From Neptunitalea lumnitzerae (GTDB lineage Bacteria > Bacteroidota > Bacteroidia > Flavobacteriales > Flavobacteriaceae): a stretch of DNA of 64,000 nt. Location: assembly GCF_027924185.1 (NCBI RefSeq), contig NZ_BRVO01000001.1, positions 1 to 64,000 of the forward strand. Reading direction: 5' to 3'. Positions 1 through 8,859 of the stretch are shown one piece after another. Position 1 is the first letter of the stretch; every line of letters starts with the position of its first letter. The notes beneath the pieces were generated by a model that worked only from the letters and a program-made list of their open reading frames with translations, ran no database searches and was not told the DNA's origin. A program made the position numbers and the translations under genes.

Positions 1-10
1 ATAACAAAAT

Positions 11-40
11 AAAAAGGAGGCTTAATAAGCCTCCTTTTTT
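11..40. terminator. bidirectional rho-independent terminator
   Basis: A 13-bp stem (11-23 with 28-40) of the form AAAAAGGAGGCTT/AAGCCTCCTTTTT has a short AT loop and A and T runs on its flanks, so it could work on either strand. The gene it serves lies at least partly outside the window. It could end a plus-strand gene from the left. Confidence 0.8.
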
Positions 41-87
41 GTTTCTTTAAAAGAATATAAAACTAACTACTAAAAATATAAATAAAA

Positions 88-112
88 AAAGACCATCTAA
101 AAGACGGTCTTT
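88..112 (-). terminator. terminator after the tRNA-Val pair
   Basis: An AAAGACC...GGTCTTT stem (88-94 with 106-112) continues inward as TCT/AGA after one mismatch. The A-run at 84-90 becomes a T-run on the minus strand. It lies just 3' of the two minus-strand tRNA genes and probably ends their transcript. Confidence 0.7.
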
Positions 113-119
113 CTTTCTG

Positions 120-194
120 TGGGCCCTACTGGATTCGAACCAGTGACCCCCTGCTTGTAAGGCAGGTGCTCTAAACCAACTGAGCTAAGAGCCC
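120..194 (-). tRNA. tRNA-Val(UAC), copy 2
   Basis: The minus strand folds into a full cloverleaf. The 7-bp acceptor starts GGGCTCT and contains one G-U pair. The D-stem is GCTC/GAGC. The anticodon stem CCTGC/GCAGG encloses loop CTTACAA, with anticodon UAC that reads GUA (Val). The T-arm is ACTGG-TTCGAAT-CCAGT and the discriminator base is A. No CCA is encoded. It is identical to the copy at 233-307 and lies about 38 bp downstream of it, so the two are probably transcribed together. Confidence 0.96.
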
Positions 195-232
195 ATTTAA
201 ACAATAAGAATCTAGAAGTTCCGAAGAACTTG

Positions 233-307
233 TGGGCCCTACTGGATTCGAACCAGTGACCCCCTGCTTGTAAGGCAGGTGCTCTAAACCAACTGAGCTA
301 AGAGCCC
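233..307 (-). tRNA. tRNA-Val(UAC), copy 1
   Basis: The 75-nt sequence is the same as the gene at 120-194, with the same anticodon loop CTTACAA (anticodon UAC, valine) and the same intact cloverleaf stems. CCA is not encoded and must be added after transcription. It is the promoter-proximal member of the pair on the minus strand and lies downstream of folC. Confidence 0.96.
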
Positions 308-374
308 TTATTGCTTAAATGCGGATGCAAATATATAACAGTTTTTTAATCATGCAAAATTAAATTGCATTTTT

Positions 375-1589
375 TCAAACAATTTCTGCAACAATAAAAT
401 TACTTCCACCAACATAAACAAAATCTTTTTCCGTAGCACTCTCAATAGCAGCATTATAGGCGATTTCTACCGATTCGAAAGTTTTTCCGACCAACCCAAA
501 TTTTTTTGCTTTATTTTTCAAATCTACTTCTGAAAGTGCTCTTCGGTTGTTTGGTTTTGTAAAATAATAGTGCGCATTAGTAGGTAAAAGTGCCAAAACC
601 CCGTCAATATTCTTATCTCCCACAAAACCCAGCACCATATGTAACTTGTCAAAAGTTTCTTCTTGCAATTGTTCCATTACAATAGTTAGCCCTTCTACAT
701 TATGCGCCGTATCACAAATAGTCTTAGGGTGCTCTCGTAACAATTGCCAACGCCCCAGTAAGCCTGTATTGCTTACCACGTTTAATAATCCATTACAAAT
801 AGCTTCTTCCGAAATATCAAACACCTCATCTAACTGCTCTAAAACCGCCAATACTCCCTTTATATTCTTTTTCTGATAAATCCCTTTCAAATCGGTTTTA
901 AAGCTCTTAAACGTCATTTCTGAAGCAAATACAAGAGGTGCTTCATTCTTTTCAGCTACCTCCCTAAACACAGGAGCAGTCTCTAAATGGTATTCACTAA
1001 TTACAACCGGAATATGCGGTTTAATAATACCCGCCTTCTCTCTAGCTATTTTAGGCAATGTATCCCCTAACATATCTACATGATCTAACCCAATATTAGT
1101 AATTAGTGACACCAACGGAGTTATGATGTTAGTAGAATCTAACCTTCCACCTAGCCCCACTTCTATCACTGCCACATCTACTTGTGCTTGCGCAAACATT
1201 TCAAAAGCCATTCCTACAGTCATTTCAAAGAACGACATTCTATTGGCCTCAAAATAACTTTTATGATTTGCTACAAACTCCACTACAGAGTTTTCAGAAA
1301 CAGGCTTTCCACTAATCCTAATTCGCTCTCTAAAGTCCTTTAAATGCGGTGAGGTATACAATCCTACCTTATAACCTGCTTCTTGCAGTACAGAAGCCAG
1401 CATGTGGCTAGAGGAACCTTTTCCATTGGTTCCTGCCACATGTATACTTTTAAACTTATTTTCGGGATGCCCTAAATGAGCACTAAATTGAAGAATATTA
1501 TCTAATTTATTATTCAACGCAACAGCACCTTGCGTTTGAAACATTGGTAATTGACTAAACAACCAATCTAAAGTTTCCTGATAATTCAT
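375..1589 (-). CDS. folC: bifunctional folylpolyglutamate synthase / dihydrofolate synthase
   Basis: A cytoplasmic Mur-ligase-family enzyme that adds glutamate to dihydropteroate and to folates, using ATP. The N-terminal ATP-binding P-loop HVAGTNGKGSSS is followed by the folate-binding stretch YTSPHLKDFRERIR, the VIEVGLGGRLDSTN block and EKAGIIKP. These are diagnostic for FolC, and the C-terminal Mur-ligase domain is complete. The reading frame is open further upstream, to 1625, but that extension overlaps the end of the TonB-like gene. The ATG at 1589 gives the family-like N-terminus MNYQETLDWLF and about 404 residues, so it is preferred. It is the last gene of the exbB-exbD-tonB run, which looks like operon sharing rather than shared function. 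Confidence 0.93.
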   Translation of the reverse strand: MNYQETLDWLFSQLPMFQTQGAVALNNKLDNILQFSAHLGHPENKFKSIHVAGTNGKGSSSHMLASVLQEAGYKVGLYTSPHLKDFRERIRISGKPVSENSVVEFVANHKSYFEANRMSFFEMTVGMAFEMFAQAQVDVAVIEVGLGGRLDSTNIITPLVSLITNIGLDHVDMLGDTLPKIAREKAGIIKPHIPVVISEYHLETAPVFREVAEKNEAPLVFASEMTFKSFKTDLKGIYQKKNIKGVLAVLEQLDEVFDISEEAICNGLLNVVSNTGLLGRWQLLREHPKTICDTAHNVEGLTIVMEQLQEETFDKLHMVLGFVGDKNIDGVLALLPTNAHYYFTKPNNRRALSEVDLKNKAKKFGLVGKTFESVEIAYNAAIESATEKDFVYVGGSNFIVAEIV

Positions 1590-1608
1590 GTATGTAAAAG
1601 GAAAATAA

Positions 1609-2424
1609 TTATTCCCCCAGATCAAACTTCACTACCACAAAACCAATTTGCTTTTCTGGAGCATTATCATCTCTAGGCCATTTATAAGATTTTGCAATTT
1701 TCTCCGCCGGTTCAGCTAAGCAAGTAGCTGTATTGGTAGTCCCACGTTCTCCAGATCTTGCCTCTATCACATTGCCTGCTTTGTTCACTACAATTCTTAC
1801 TACTACAGTACCAGACTCGTTACAATCTTGTTTAACACTCTGAAAAGTAGGCGTACCTCTACCATTTAATCCCCAACCTCTACCGCCAGAACCTTTCCCA
1901 TTACCAGGCCCGTAAACGGCAGTTGCATACGGATCTCCGCCTTCTTTACCTATATCACCAGGACCATTACCAGGACCCTGCCCGTTTTCCTCTTTCCCAT
2001 CTACCGCTTCTGCCCCCAGAATACCTCCTAAGGTTTCTGTGGTGGATTTATCAGGTTTTGGTTTCTCTTTTACTTTAGGCTTTTCAGACTTAGGCGTTTC
2101 CTCTTTTGGCTTTTCCTCTTCTTTCTTTTCAGCAGTAGGCACTACGGGCACATCTTCCTCCTCACTCGTTAAAACCTCTTCTTCCTCAGCTACTTCTTCT
2201 TGTGGTTGAGAAGGTGTTGGTTGTGGGGTCACCTTAACTTTTTCCATGGGTTGTACGTCTCCACTACCGGTATCCATATAACCCAAGTTAACTGCTATTC
2301 CATTTTCTATAGGCGGATCAAAACGGGTCATTCCAGTTACAAACATGATTAACAACAACAGTATCATCAAAACCACTGTTATTGTAAACGACTTCTTTTT
2401 ATTCTTTGTATCCAGAAAACTCAT
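1609..2424 (-). CDS. TonB-like energy transducer
   Basis: An inner-membrane-anchored periplasm-spanning protein that would pass proton-motive energy from ExbB/ExbD to TonB-dependent outer-membrane receptors. There is a short cytoplasmic N-terminus (SFLDTKNKKKS), one membrane helix at about residues 15-32, and then a long Pro/Glu/Lys-rich linker (about 60-135) with repeated KPK/KEKPK. A Gly-rich stretch (about 140-185) follows, then a C-terminal TonB-like domain (about 195-271) containing VVVRIVVNKAGNVIEA. It lies 6 bp after exbD. The C-terminal domain contains two cysteines (CNESG and TATCLAEP) that could form a disulfide. TolA-like function is an alternative, because ExbB/D and TolQ/R are homologous. 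Confidence 0.85.
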   Translation of the reverse strand: MSFLDTKNKKKSFTITVVLMILLLLIMFVTGMTRFDPPIENGIAVNLGYMDTGSGDVQPMEKVKVTPQPTPSQPQEEVAEEEEVLTSEEEDVPVVPTAEKKEEEKPKEETPKSEKPKVKEKPKPDKSTTETLGGILGAEAVDGKEENGQGPGNGPGDIGKEGGDPYATAVYGPGNGKGSGGRGWGLNGRGTPTFQSVKQDCNESGTVVVRIVVNKAGNVIEARSGERGTTNTATCLAEPAEKIAKSYKWPRDDNAPEKQIGFVVVKFDLGE

Positions 2425-2430
2425 AGCATG

Positions 2431-2817
2431 TTATTTAGGCCTTACCGCCAGTATTACTTTAAAATCATTCTGCTGCGCAACATCCATTACGGTTACCGCA
2501 TTTTCAATTGGCACAGACTCTTCTACTCTTAATATAATAGTAGGTTTTTCTTCCCCTTGTAAAGCTGTCTGCAATTCTTGTTCCAAATTATCAGCTTCTA
2601 TTAATTTTTCGTCTAAATAATATTCTAGATTCTTATTAATACTTACTGATACATTTTGCTTTTTGGTAGTTTTACCCTTCGCTTTTGGTAACAATAAATC
2701 TAAAGCATTAGGAGAATTAGCCGTTAGCATAAAGAACACCAATAACAGAAATACAATATCTGTCATAGATGACATGCTAAACTCTGGACTAACTTTATTT
2801 CTTCCTCTTAACTTCAT
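2431..2817 (-). CDS. exbD: ExbD/TolR biopolymer transport protein
   Basis: A 128-residue single-pass inner-membrane protein of the ExbB-ExbD proton-driven motor. The N-terminus MKLRGRNKVSPEFSMSSMTDIVFLLLVFFML has the conserved membrane-helix Asp (MTDIVFLLLVFFM) that is the expected proton carrier. A periplasmic ExbD domain ends in NDFKVILAVRPK. The gene sits 7 bp downstream of exbB and 6 bp upstream of the TonB-like gene. Many Bacteroidota have two exbD copies in such operons, and only one is present here. Confidence 0.93.
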   Translation of the reverse strand: MKLRGRNKVSPEFSMSSMTDIVFLLLVFFMLTANSPNALDLLLPKAKGKTTKKQNVSVSINKNLEYYLDEKLIEADNLEQELQTALQGEEKPTIILRVEESVPIENAVTVMDVAQQNDFKVILAVRPK

Positions 2818-2824
2818 AGACTAC

Positions 2825-3529
2825 TTATACAGGTTCATTTAATAAATCTAAAAACTCTACTGCGTTTGCCTCCATTTGGTGCACTACTTTATCAGTTTTT
2901 ACAACTAAGTGGTTATACCCTATATAAGCAACAATACCCACAATTAAACCAGCAACAGTAGTTGTCATAGCGGTGTAAATACCACCTGCAAGTTCTCCCA
3001 TTTCTGCCTGCCCGCTGTTATTGGCCATATTTTGGAAAGCAATAATCATACCTATTACGGTACCTAAGAAACCAATCATTGGTCCAGCACCTGCAATAGT
3101 AGCTAACACACTCACATTTTTTTCAAGCTTATACACCTCTAATGTTCCTGCATTTTCAATAGCCTTATTGATATCCTCTAAGGGTTTTCCAATTCTAGAA
3201 ACCCCTTTTTCAATTAATCTGGCAACAGGAGAATCTGTACTACCACATAAAATCAAAGCAGCATCTAACTTACCGTTAGAAATATGATCTTTAATCTGAT
3301 TCATGAAATTGCTATCTATTTTAGAAGCCGATTTAATAGCAAAAGTTCGTTCAAAATAAATGAACAATGCCACACCTAGCATAATAAACAGAATAGAAAT
3401 AATAATTACACTACTCATTCCACCATCTAGAATAAGTTCAATAATGCTAAAGGTTTCTTCCTTTGGAGTAGCTGCGGCAGTAGCATCAACTGCACCCTCT
3501 GCTAAATTTTCCTGAAAAAATAAAAACAT
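2825..3529 (-). CDS. exbB: ExbB/MotA/TolQ proton channel
   Basis: A 234-residue inner-membrane protein forming the proton channel of the Ton motor with ExbD. It has three membrane segments: about 35-58 (SVIIISILFIMLGVALFIYF), about 140-165, and about 180-205. The MotA/TolQ/ExbB signature is ATIAGAGPMIGFLGTVIGMI followed by GGIYTAMTTTVAGLIVGI. It is the first gene of the minus-strand run exbB-exbD-tonB-folC. The 148-bp gap upstream carries the hairpin at 3613-3656 and must also hold the promoter. I found no exact Bacteroidota -7 box there. Confidence 0.93.
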   Translation of the reverse strand: MFLFFQENLAEGAVDATAAATPKEETFSIIELILDGGMSSVIIISILFIMLGVALFIYFERTFAIKSASKIDSNFMNQIKDHISNGKLDAALILCGSTDSPVARLIEKGVSRIGKPLEDINKAIENAGTLEVYKLEKNVSVLATIAGAGPMIGFLGTVIGMIIAFQNMANNSGQAEMGELAGGIYTAMTTTVAGLIVGIVAYIGYNHLVVKTDKVVHQMEANAVEFLDLLNEPV

Positions 3530-3612
3530 AAATAATTTAGTAATAAGTTTTGTTAACTAACGTAGATTTCAATCTAAAATTATGGAAAGATACTCAATTT
3601 CCCATAAAATAG

Positions 3613-3656
3613 AATTGCCTTTTTAAAAGAAGTTGATTTCTTTTAAAAAGGCAATT
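3613..3656 (-). terminator. 19-bp perfect hairpin between nhaD and exbB
   Basis: The stem 3613-3631 pairs perfectly with 3638-3656 around a 6-nt loop (GTTGAT). It lies 3' of the minus-strand antiporter gene and is followed on that strand by CTATTTT, so it is best read as the terminator of that operon. The stem is long and mostly AT in its inner part. Confidence 0.7.
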
Positions 3657-3677
3657 ATCTTAACTAAATTTTATTAT

Positions 3678-5039
3678 TTAATTTAAAATAAGATTTCTAA
3701 TTAACATAAATCCTATAGAACCCGATAAAAACCCTAAAAAGGCTAACCACGAGATCTTTTTAAGATACCACATAAAGTTAATTTTTTCCATTCCCATTGC
3801 TACTACCCCTGCAGCAGAACCAATGATTAGCATACTACCACCAGTACCCGCAGAAAAAGCAATAAAATGCCATACAGGATCATCTATAGGGACAGAGAAC
3901 ATACCAATACTAGCAGCTACTAAAGGTACATTATCAATAACCGCAGAACCAGCACCTAATAACATCACTGTTAAATCAGACACATGCTCCCCAACAGTTT
4001 CGGTACCCATTTTTGGCATTGAAGCATCTAAAACACCCGCAAACTCAAACAACATACCTAAAGACTCTAAAGCCGCCACAGCTAATAAAATTCCTAAAAA
4101 GAATAAAATACTTGGCAGCTCAATTTTAGATAATGCTCTATGAACAGGACTATGATGTGAAGCCGCTTCACTCTCCCCATCAACGTGAGAGATAGATATT
4201 TTTGTATTACTATAAAACTCTGCAAAAGTAGCTACTACCGCCAACGCTAACATCATACCAACATACGGAGGTAAGTGTGTTATCATTTTAAATACAGGTA
4301 CAGATACAATACCCGCTAACCCTAAGTAAAACATAGTAGAACCATATTTAGAGGCTGGCCCATCTTCTGCGTTTTCATCTACCTCAACGTTACCAGCAAA
4401 AATTTTCATTCTTGATGCTACAAAAGTAGGCACTGCAAAACATAAAATAGACGGCACTAAAACATGCTCTATCAAAGAAGGTGCACTTACTTTATTTGCT
4501 ATCCAAAGCATGGTAGTAGTAACATCACCAATAGGAGACCATGCACCACCCGCGTTAGCAGCAATAATAATAATACCTGCAAACCACAAACGCAACTCTT
4601 TATCATTCACCAATTTCTGTAAAATGGTAATTAATACAATAGTTGCCGTAAGGTTATCTATAATTGCAGAAAGCACAAATGCTAGAATAGAAAATATCCA
4701 TAACAGCGTACGCTTCTTTTTAGTTTTAATAAAAGACTTGATTGTTGAAAAACCATCGAAATAATCTATTATTTCTACAATAGTCATTGCTCCTAAAAGA
4801 AAGACAATAATCTCTGCTGTTTTACCCAAATGATGCAATAAAATTTCATCAATATGTGTAGGCTCCAACTCTCTTAATTCAGTATTCACCTCAAAAACCG
4901 GCATATGAGCCACCCCAATGATTGCCCACAATACAGCCATCATCACTAATGCCGGGATAAGCTTATCTACCTTAACGCTATGTTCAAAGGCAATACCAAG
5001 GTATCCTAAAACGAATACGATAATAATAATTGTTTCCAT
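3678..5039 (-). CDS. nhaD: NhaD-type Na+/H+ antiporter
   Basis: A polytopic inner-membrane protein (453 residues, about 12 hydrophobic segments) of the ArsB/NhaD ion-transporter superfamily, expected to extrude Na+ in exchange for H+. Recognisable blocks are HHLGKTAEIIVFLLGAMTIVEIID near the N-terminus, DNLTATIVLITIL, ANAGGAWSPIGDVTTTMLWI, and near the C-terminus SAVIDNVPLVAASIGMF and GTGGSMLIIGSAAGVVAMG. The paired Asn-Ala/Gly and Asp-Asn motifs in the two repeats are typical of the family. It starts 30 bp after the amino-acid dehydrogenase gene and is probably cotranscribed with it. It fits a salt-adapted organism. Confidence 0.9.
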   Translation of the reverse strand: METIIIIVFVLGYLGIAFEHSVKVDKLIPALVMMAVLWAIIGVAHMPVFEVNTELRELEPTHIDEILLHHLGKTAEIIVFLLGAMTIVEIIDYFDGFSTIKSFIKTKKKRTLLWIFSILAFVLSAIIDNLTATIVLITILQKLVNDKELRLWFAGIIIIAANAGGAWSPIGDVTTTMLWIANKVSAPSLIEHVLVPSILCFAVPTFVASRMKIFAGNVEVDENAEDGPASKYGSTMFYLGLAGIVSVPVFKMITHLPPYVGMMLALAVVATFAEFYSNTKISISHVDGESEAASHHSPVHRALSKIELPSILFFLGILLAVAALESLGMLFEFAGVLDASMPKMGTETVGEHVSDLTVMLLGAGSAVIDNVPLVAASIGMFSVPIDDPVWHFIAFSAGTGGSMLIIGSAAGVVAMGMEKINFMWYLKKISWLAFLGFLSGSIGFMLIRNLILN

Positions 5040-5069
5040 GTATAATATACTTAACTATTTATTTGTTTG

Positions 5070-6296
5070 TTATAACAATTGGTTTAATGCAATTTCAAAA
5101 GCAGTACTACTAATACCAGTAAGGCTAGTACTTTTTTCGTATGTTTTTTCTAATGCCTTTCTAATAGTCTTAGAAGTATCTTCAAAAATAGCCTCATCGG
5201 TCATTTCTACTCTTCGTTCCATAAAATAAGCAAATACTCTTGCCATACCACAATTAGAAATAAAATCAGGAATTAAGCTAATTTTAGAATCTGCATACTC
5301 CATAATCTCGCCAAAGAAAATTTCTTTATCTGCAAAAGGTACATTAGCCCCACAAGAAACCACCTCTAAACCTGCATTAATAAGGGATTCTATTTGGTTT
5401 CTGGTAATTAAACGTGAAGCAGCACAAGGAGCAAATATTTCTGCTTCTAGATTCCATATCTTTTCATTGATTTCTTCAAAAGGGATTAGGTTATCGGCCT
5501 GAAGCATATTTCCGTTTTTATTTAAAAATAAGTCCTTAATTTCTTCAAACGTAAAACCTTCCTCGTTAATTAATCCGCCAGCAATATCTATAATACCAAC
5601 AATTTTAGCACCCATTTGCGATAAATAATAAGCAGCTGCCGACCCAACGTTTCCAAAACCTTGTACTATAGCTCTTTTACCTTTAATATCACCATCATAA
5701 ATACTATAAAAATGATGTACCGCCTCTGCTACACCATACCCGGTAATCATATCTGCTACCGTATACTTTTTATGAATATCAGGAGAAAATTGAGTATTTT
5801 CTAAAACCTTAATTACGCCTTGGCGTAATTGCCCTATTCTATTAATTTTATCTGCCTCTGTTGGATGAAAGTGTCCGTTAAACACACCTTCTTGCGGATG
5901 CCATACCCCACAATTTTCGGTAATTGGAATTACTTCGTGAATTTCATCTACATTCAAATCACCACCAGTACCATAATAGCTTTTTAATAAAGGAGAAACT
6001 GCTTTATACCATCTTTCTAAAACGCCTTTTTTTCTAGGGTCTTTCGGGTCAAAATTAATACCTGACTTAGCCCCACCAATAGCCGGACCAGAAACAGTAA
6101 ATTTAACCTCCATAGTTTTAGCAAGAGATAACACCTCATTCATATCTAAACCAAGCCTCATACGCGTACCACCACCAGCTGCACCTCCTCTTAAAGAGTT
6201 TATAACTGCCCAACCTTCGGCTTCAGTTTCTGAATCTTTCCAGTTAAATACTATTTCAGGAGCCTTATCCTCGTATTTCTTTAATAATTCTTTCAT
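5070..6296 (-). CDS. Glu/Leu/Phe/Val dehydrogenase
   Basis: A 408-residue NAD(P)-dependent amino-acid dehydrogenase that interconverts an amino acid with its 2-oxo acid and ammonia in the cytoplasm. The dimerization/substrate domain has GGGTRMR and the catalytic-lysine motif GPAIGGAKSGINFDP. The nucleotide domain has the Rossmann motif VQGFGNVGSAAAYY. GEVVSCGAN-type residues (LEVVSCGANVPF) follow. The N-terminus is shorter than in hexameric glutamate dehydrogenases, and the exact substrate (Glu or branched-chain) cannot be read from sequence. It is the first gene of a probable two-gene unit with nhaD. Confidence 0.87.
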   Translation of the reverse strand: MKELLKKYEDKAPEIVFNWKDSETEAEGWAVINSLRGGAAGGGTRMRLGLDMNEVLSLAKTMEVKFTVSGPAIGGAKSGINFDPKDPRKKGVLERWYKAVSPLLKSYYGTGGDLNVDEIHEVIPITENCGVWHPQEGVFNGHFHPTEADKINRIGQLRQGVIKVLENTQFSPDIHKKYTVADMITGYGVAEAVHHFYSIYDGDIKGKRAIVQGFGNVGSAAAYYLSQMGAKIVGIIDIAGGLINEEGFTFEEIKDLFLNKNGNMLQADNLIPFEEINEKIWNLEAEIFAPCAASRLITRNQIESLINAGLEVVSCGANVPFADKEIFFGEIMEYADSKISLIPDFISNCGMARVFAYFMERRVEMTDEAIFEDTSKTIRKALEKTYEKSTSLTGISSTAFEIALNQLL

Positions 6297-6319
6297 GTTC
6301 GTGTGTTAGTTACGGGAGG

Positions 6320-6327
6320 CAAATATA
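6320..6327 (-). promoter_or_regulatory. candidate -7 box for the amino-acid dehydrogenase operon
   Basis: The minus strand reads TATATTTG, an exact match to the Bacteroidota -7 consensus TAnnTTTG, 24 bp upstream of the ATG at 6296. I see no TTG at the expected upstream distance, so the call rests on the -7 box alone. Confidence 0.4.
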
Positions 6328-6483
6328 AAAAATTGTAAAAGGTTTAGTATCATCGTATAAATTAGGTTGTTTGTTTAATCATAAGCATACACGCTTGATA
6401 ATTATCTAACACATTCATAACAAAGGTATTATTAATGTTCTAAAAATACTTCTTTGTATATTAAATTATTAAGATTTAACACT

Positions 6484-7542
6484 TTAAGGATTAAAAACAA
6501 CACCAGAACTATGATCTTTTAATGCGCCAGTTACACTACTCAAACAATTCACCTCTCCTCTAACCTTTAAAACCCCAAGAAAAGCAAATACCAAAGCTTC
6601 CTTAAATTCTATAAGTTTCTCATCTACAGGCGCCACCTTTACCTGAGCTTCTGTAACCATTAAACTCATTAAAAATAGATTATAAGCTCCGCCACCAGTT
6701 ACCAACATAGAAGCATCTTTTTTTACCACCCGACTAACCTGCTCAACTATATGCTGTACAAAAGTTCTTAATATATCAGGTACCGTTAACTGAAAACTAT
6801 CAATAATAGGAAACACTTCTTTTTGCACCCACTCTAACCCTAACGATTTTGGATACGATTGTTGGTAAAAAGGTAATTCATTTAACGCCACCAACAAACC
6901 TGCATGTACCTTACCAGACTTAGCTAAAGCACCACCATCATCATACTCTAACCCTATTTTTCGGGTATAATAGTTCATCACAATATTTACGGGGCACACA
7001 TCAAAAGCAAGTCGTTTACCATTTTCCTCAAAAGATATATTTGCAAAACCACCTAAGTTTAAACAGTAATTATAATTATTAAATAACAACTGATCTCCTA
7101 TTGGTACCAAAGGTGCTCCTTGTCCACCCATAGCAACATCTTGCACTCTAAAATCGCACACCACGGTACAACCTATATAAGCAGCAATTTCTTGTAAATT
7201 GCCAATTTGTTTTGTGTAACCGTTATCAGGATCATGAAAAATGGTATGCCCATGAGAACATACCATATCTATATCTACTAAATTATTTTCAGTAATAAAT
7301 TGTTTAATTAGTATACCTAAATATTTGGTATAGCTAACATCTAACTTCTCCACCTCTTCTTTAGAAGTGTGTATAGCATCTGCCAAAAGTTTTTGCCATT
7401 CCGGCGGATAACTATAGGTTTCACCAAGTTTTATCTGGTAATCCCATCCATTATTAAAACGTAACTCGGTGTAAATAATGTCTACCCCATCTAAGGAAGT
7501 ACCCGACATAACACCTACAACCTTGTATATTTCATTTTCCAT
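6484..7542 (-). CDS. anmK: anhydro-N-acetylmuramic acid kinase
   Basis: A 352-residue ASKHA-family cytoplasmic kinase. It hydrates and phosphorylates 1,6-anhydroMurNAc to MurNAc-6-phosphate in peptidoglycan recycling. The family signature VGVMSGTSLDGVDIIYTEL is at the N-terminus. SHGHTIFHDP, a GNLQEIAAYIGCTVVCDFR block, and the catalytic-region motif LVPIGDQLLF are also present. LNLGGFANIS and LVTGGGAYN follow. No murQ lies nearby. It is transcribed divergently from the acyl-CoA dehydrogenase across a 95-bp gap. The C-terminus (SSGVVFNP) looks complete. Confidence 0.94.
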   Translation of the reverse strand: MENEIYKVVGVMSGTSLDGVDIIYTELRFNNGWDYQIKLGETYSYPPEWQKLLADAIHTSKEEVEKLDVSYTKYLGILIKQFITENNLVDIDMVCSHGHTIFHDPDNGYTKQIGNLQEIAAYIGCTVVCDFRVQDVAMGGQGAPLVPIGDQLLFNNYNYCLNLGGFANISFEENGKRLAFDVCPVNIVMNYYTRKIGLEYDDGGALAKSGKVHAGLLVALNELPFYQQSYPKSLGLEWVQKEVFPIIDSFQLTVPDILRTFVQHIVEQVSRVVKKDASMLVTGGGAYNLFLMSLMVTEAQVKVAPVDEKLIEFKEALVFAFLGVLKVRGEVNCLSSVTGALKDHSSGVVFNP

Positions 7543-7566
7543 ATATGTAAAAATAGCAATTGAATA

Positions 7567-7597
7567 TTGAAAATATCATATTTTACATCTATATTTG
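7567..7597 (+). promoter_or_regulatory. Bacteroidota-type promoter of the acyl-CoA dehydrogenase
   Basis: TTG at 7567-7569 is followed after exactly 20 nt by TATATTTG at 7590-7597. This matches the -33 TTG / -7 TAnnTTTG pattern of Bacteroidota. The start codon is at 7638, giving a leader of about 33 nt. The same TTG-N20-TATATTTG layout recurs at 56354-56384. Confidence 0.6.
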
Positions 7598-7637
7598 AAA
7601 CAGAACTTCAATAATTTGTTAATAATATTACATTCAT

Positions 7638-8780
7638 ATGGACTTTTCCTTAACTGAAGAACACCTGATGATTCAGGAAGCGGCAAGAGACTTTGCACGT
7701 GCTGAACTATTACCAGGAGTTATAGAAAGAGACGAAAAACAAGAGTTCCCGAAAGACCAAGTTAAACAAATGGGAGAACTTGGCTTTTTAGGAATGATGG
7801 TTGACCCTAAATACGGTGGTGGCGGAATGGATACCCTTTCCTACGTTATTGCCATGGAAGAAATTTCTAAAATAGACGCTTCTGCTTCGGTAGTGATGTC
7901 GGTTAACAACTCATTAGTTTGTTGGGGACTTGAAGCGTACGGAACCGAAGAACAAAAAGAAAAATACCTAACCAAATTGGCTTCAGGCGAATCTATTGGT
8001 GCTTTTTGCCTATCGGAACCAGAAGCTGGTAGTGATGCTACTTCTCAAAAAACTACAGCGTTTGAGAAAGATGACCACTATGTTTTAAACGGCACAAAAA
8101 ACTGGATTACGAATGGTAGCACAGCAGACTTCTATTTGGTTATTGCACAAACTCACCCTGAATTAAAACATAAAGGTATCAATGCTTTTATTATAGAAAA
8201 AGGATGGGAAGGTTTTGAGATAGGAGCAAAAGAACAAAAACTTGGTATTAGAGGGTCTGATACACACTCTTTAATGTTTACCGATGTGAAAGTGCCTAAA
8301 GAAAACCGCATTGGGGAAGATGGGTTTGGTTTTAAGTTTGCCATGAAGGTATTAGCCGGTGGGCGTATTGGTATTGCAGCACAAGCCTTAGGTATTGCAG
8401 CAGGAGCTTATGAACTTGCTAAAGAATACTCTAAAGTACGTAAGTCGTTTGGTACAGAAATTTGCAACCACCAAGCCATTGCTTTTAAACTTGCAGATAT
8501 GCATACGCAAATTGAAGCTGCAAGAATGCTAGTATACAAAGCAGCAAAAGATAAAGACAATAAAGAAAACTATGATTTATCGGGTGCTATGGCAAAATTA
8601 TATGCATCACAGGTAGCCATGGATACCACTATAGAGGCAGTACAAATTCACGGTGGAAACGGATATGTAAAAGAATATCATGTTGAAAGACTTATGAGAG
8701 ACGCCAAAATAACCCAGATTTACGAAGGAACATCTGAAATACAAAAAATAGTAATTTCAAGAGCTGTCTTAAAAGACTAA
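7638..8780 (+). CDS. acyl-CoA dehydrogenase (short-chain/butyryl type)
   Basis: A 380-residue FAD flavoenzyme that makes the alpha,beta double bond in acyl-CoA thioesters. The N-terminal helical domain begins DFSLTEEHLMIQEAARDFA. The FAD-binding signature is CLSEPEAGSDATS at about 130-140. The C-terminal domain carries QIHGGNGYVKEYHVERLMRD and the catalytic-Glu motif QIYEGTSEIQ near residue 365, placed as in short-chain acyl-CoA and butyryl-CoA dehydrogenases. It is monocistronic, with its own promoter (7567-7597) and terminator (8832-8859). Role could be fatty-acid or branched-chain amino-acid breakdown. Substrate length cannot be fixed from sequence. Confidence 0.92.
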   Translation: MDFSLTEEHLMIQEAARDFARAELLPGVIERDEKQEFPKDQVKQMGELGFLGMMVDPKYGGGGMDTLSYVIAMEEISKIDASASVVMSVNNSLVCWGLEAYGTEEQKEKYLTKLASGESIGAFCLSEPEAGSDATSQKTTAFEKDDHYVLNGTKNWITNGSTADFYLVIAQTHPELKHKGINAFIIEKGWEGFEIGAKEQKLGIRGSDTHSLMFTDVKVPKENRIGEDGFGFKFAMKVLAGGRIGIAAQALGIAAGAYELAKEYSKVRKSFGTEICNHQAIAFKLADMHTQIEAARMLVYKAAKDKDNKENYDLSGAMAKLYASQVAMDTTIEAVQIHGGNGYVKEYHVERLMRDAKITQIYEGTSEIQKIVISRAVLKD

Positions 8781-8831
8781 TTCAGCTTGAAATTAATCAA
8801 TTTTTACAAACAATTACTTTTATCATTTTGT

Positions 8832-8859
8832 AAACTCCCCTAGTTATAGGGGAGTTTTT
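8832..8859 (+). terminator. terminator of the acyl-CoA dehydrogenase gene
   Basis: An 11-bp stem AAACTCCCCTA/TAGGGGAGTTT (8832-8842 with 8847-8857) has a GTTA loop and ends in a T-run. It lies 52 bp after the stop codon. Confidence 0.85.

Noticed and set aside
1590-1625. FolC start at 1625
   Set aside because: That start overlaps the end of the TonB-like gene and lacks the FolC-typical N-terminus that begins at 1589.
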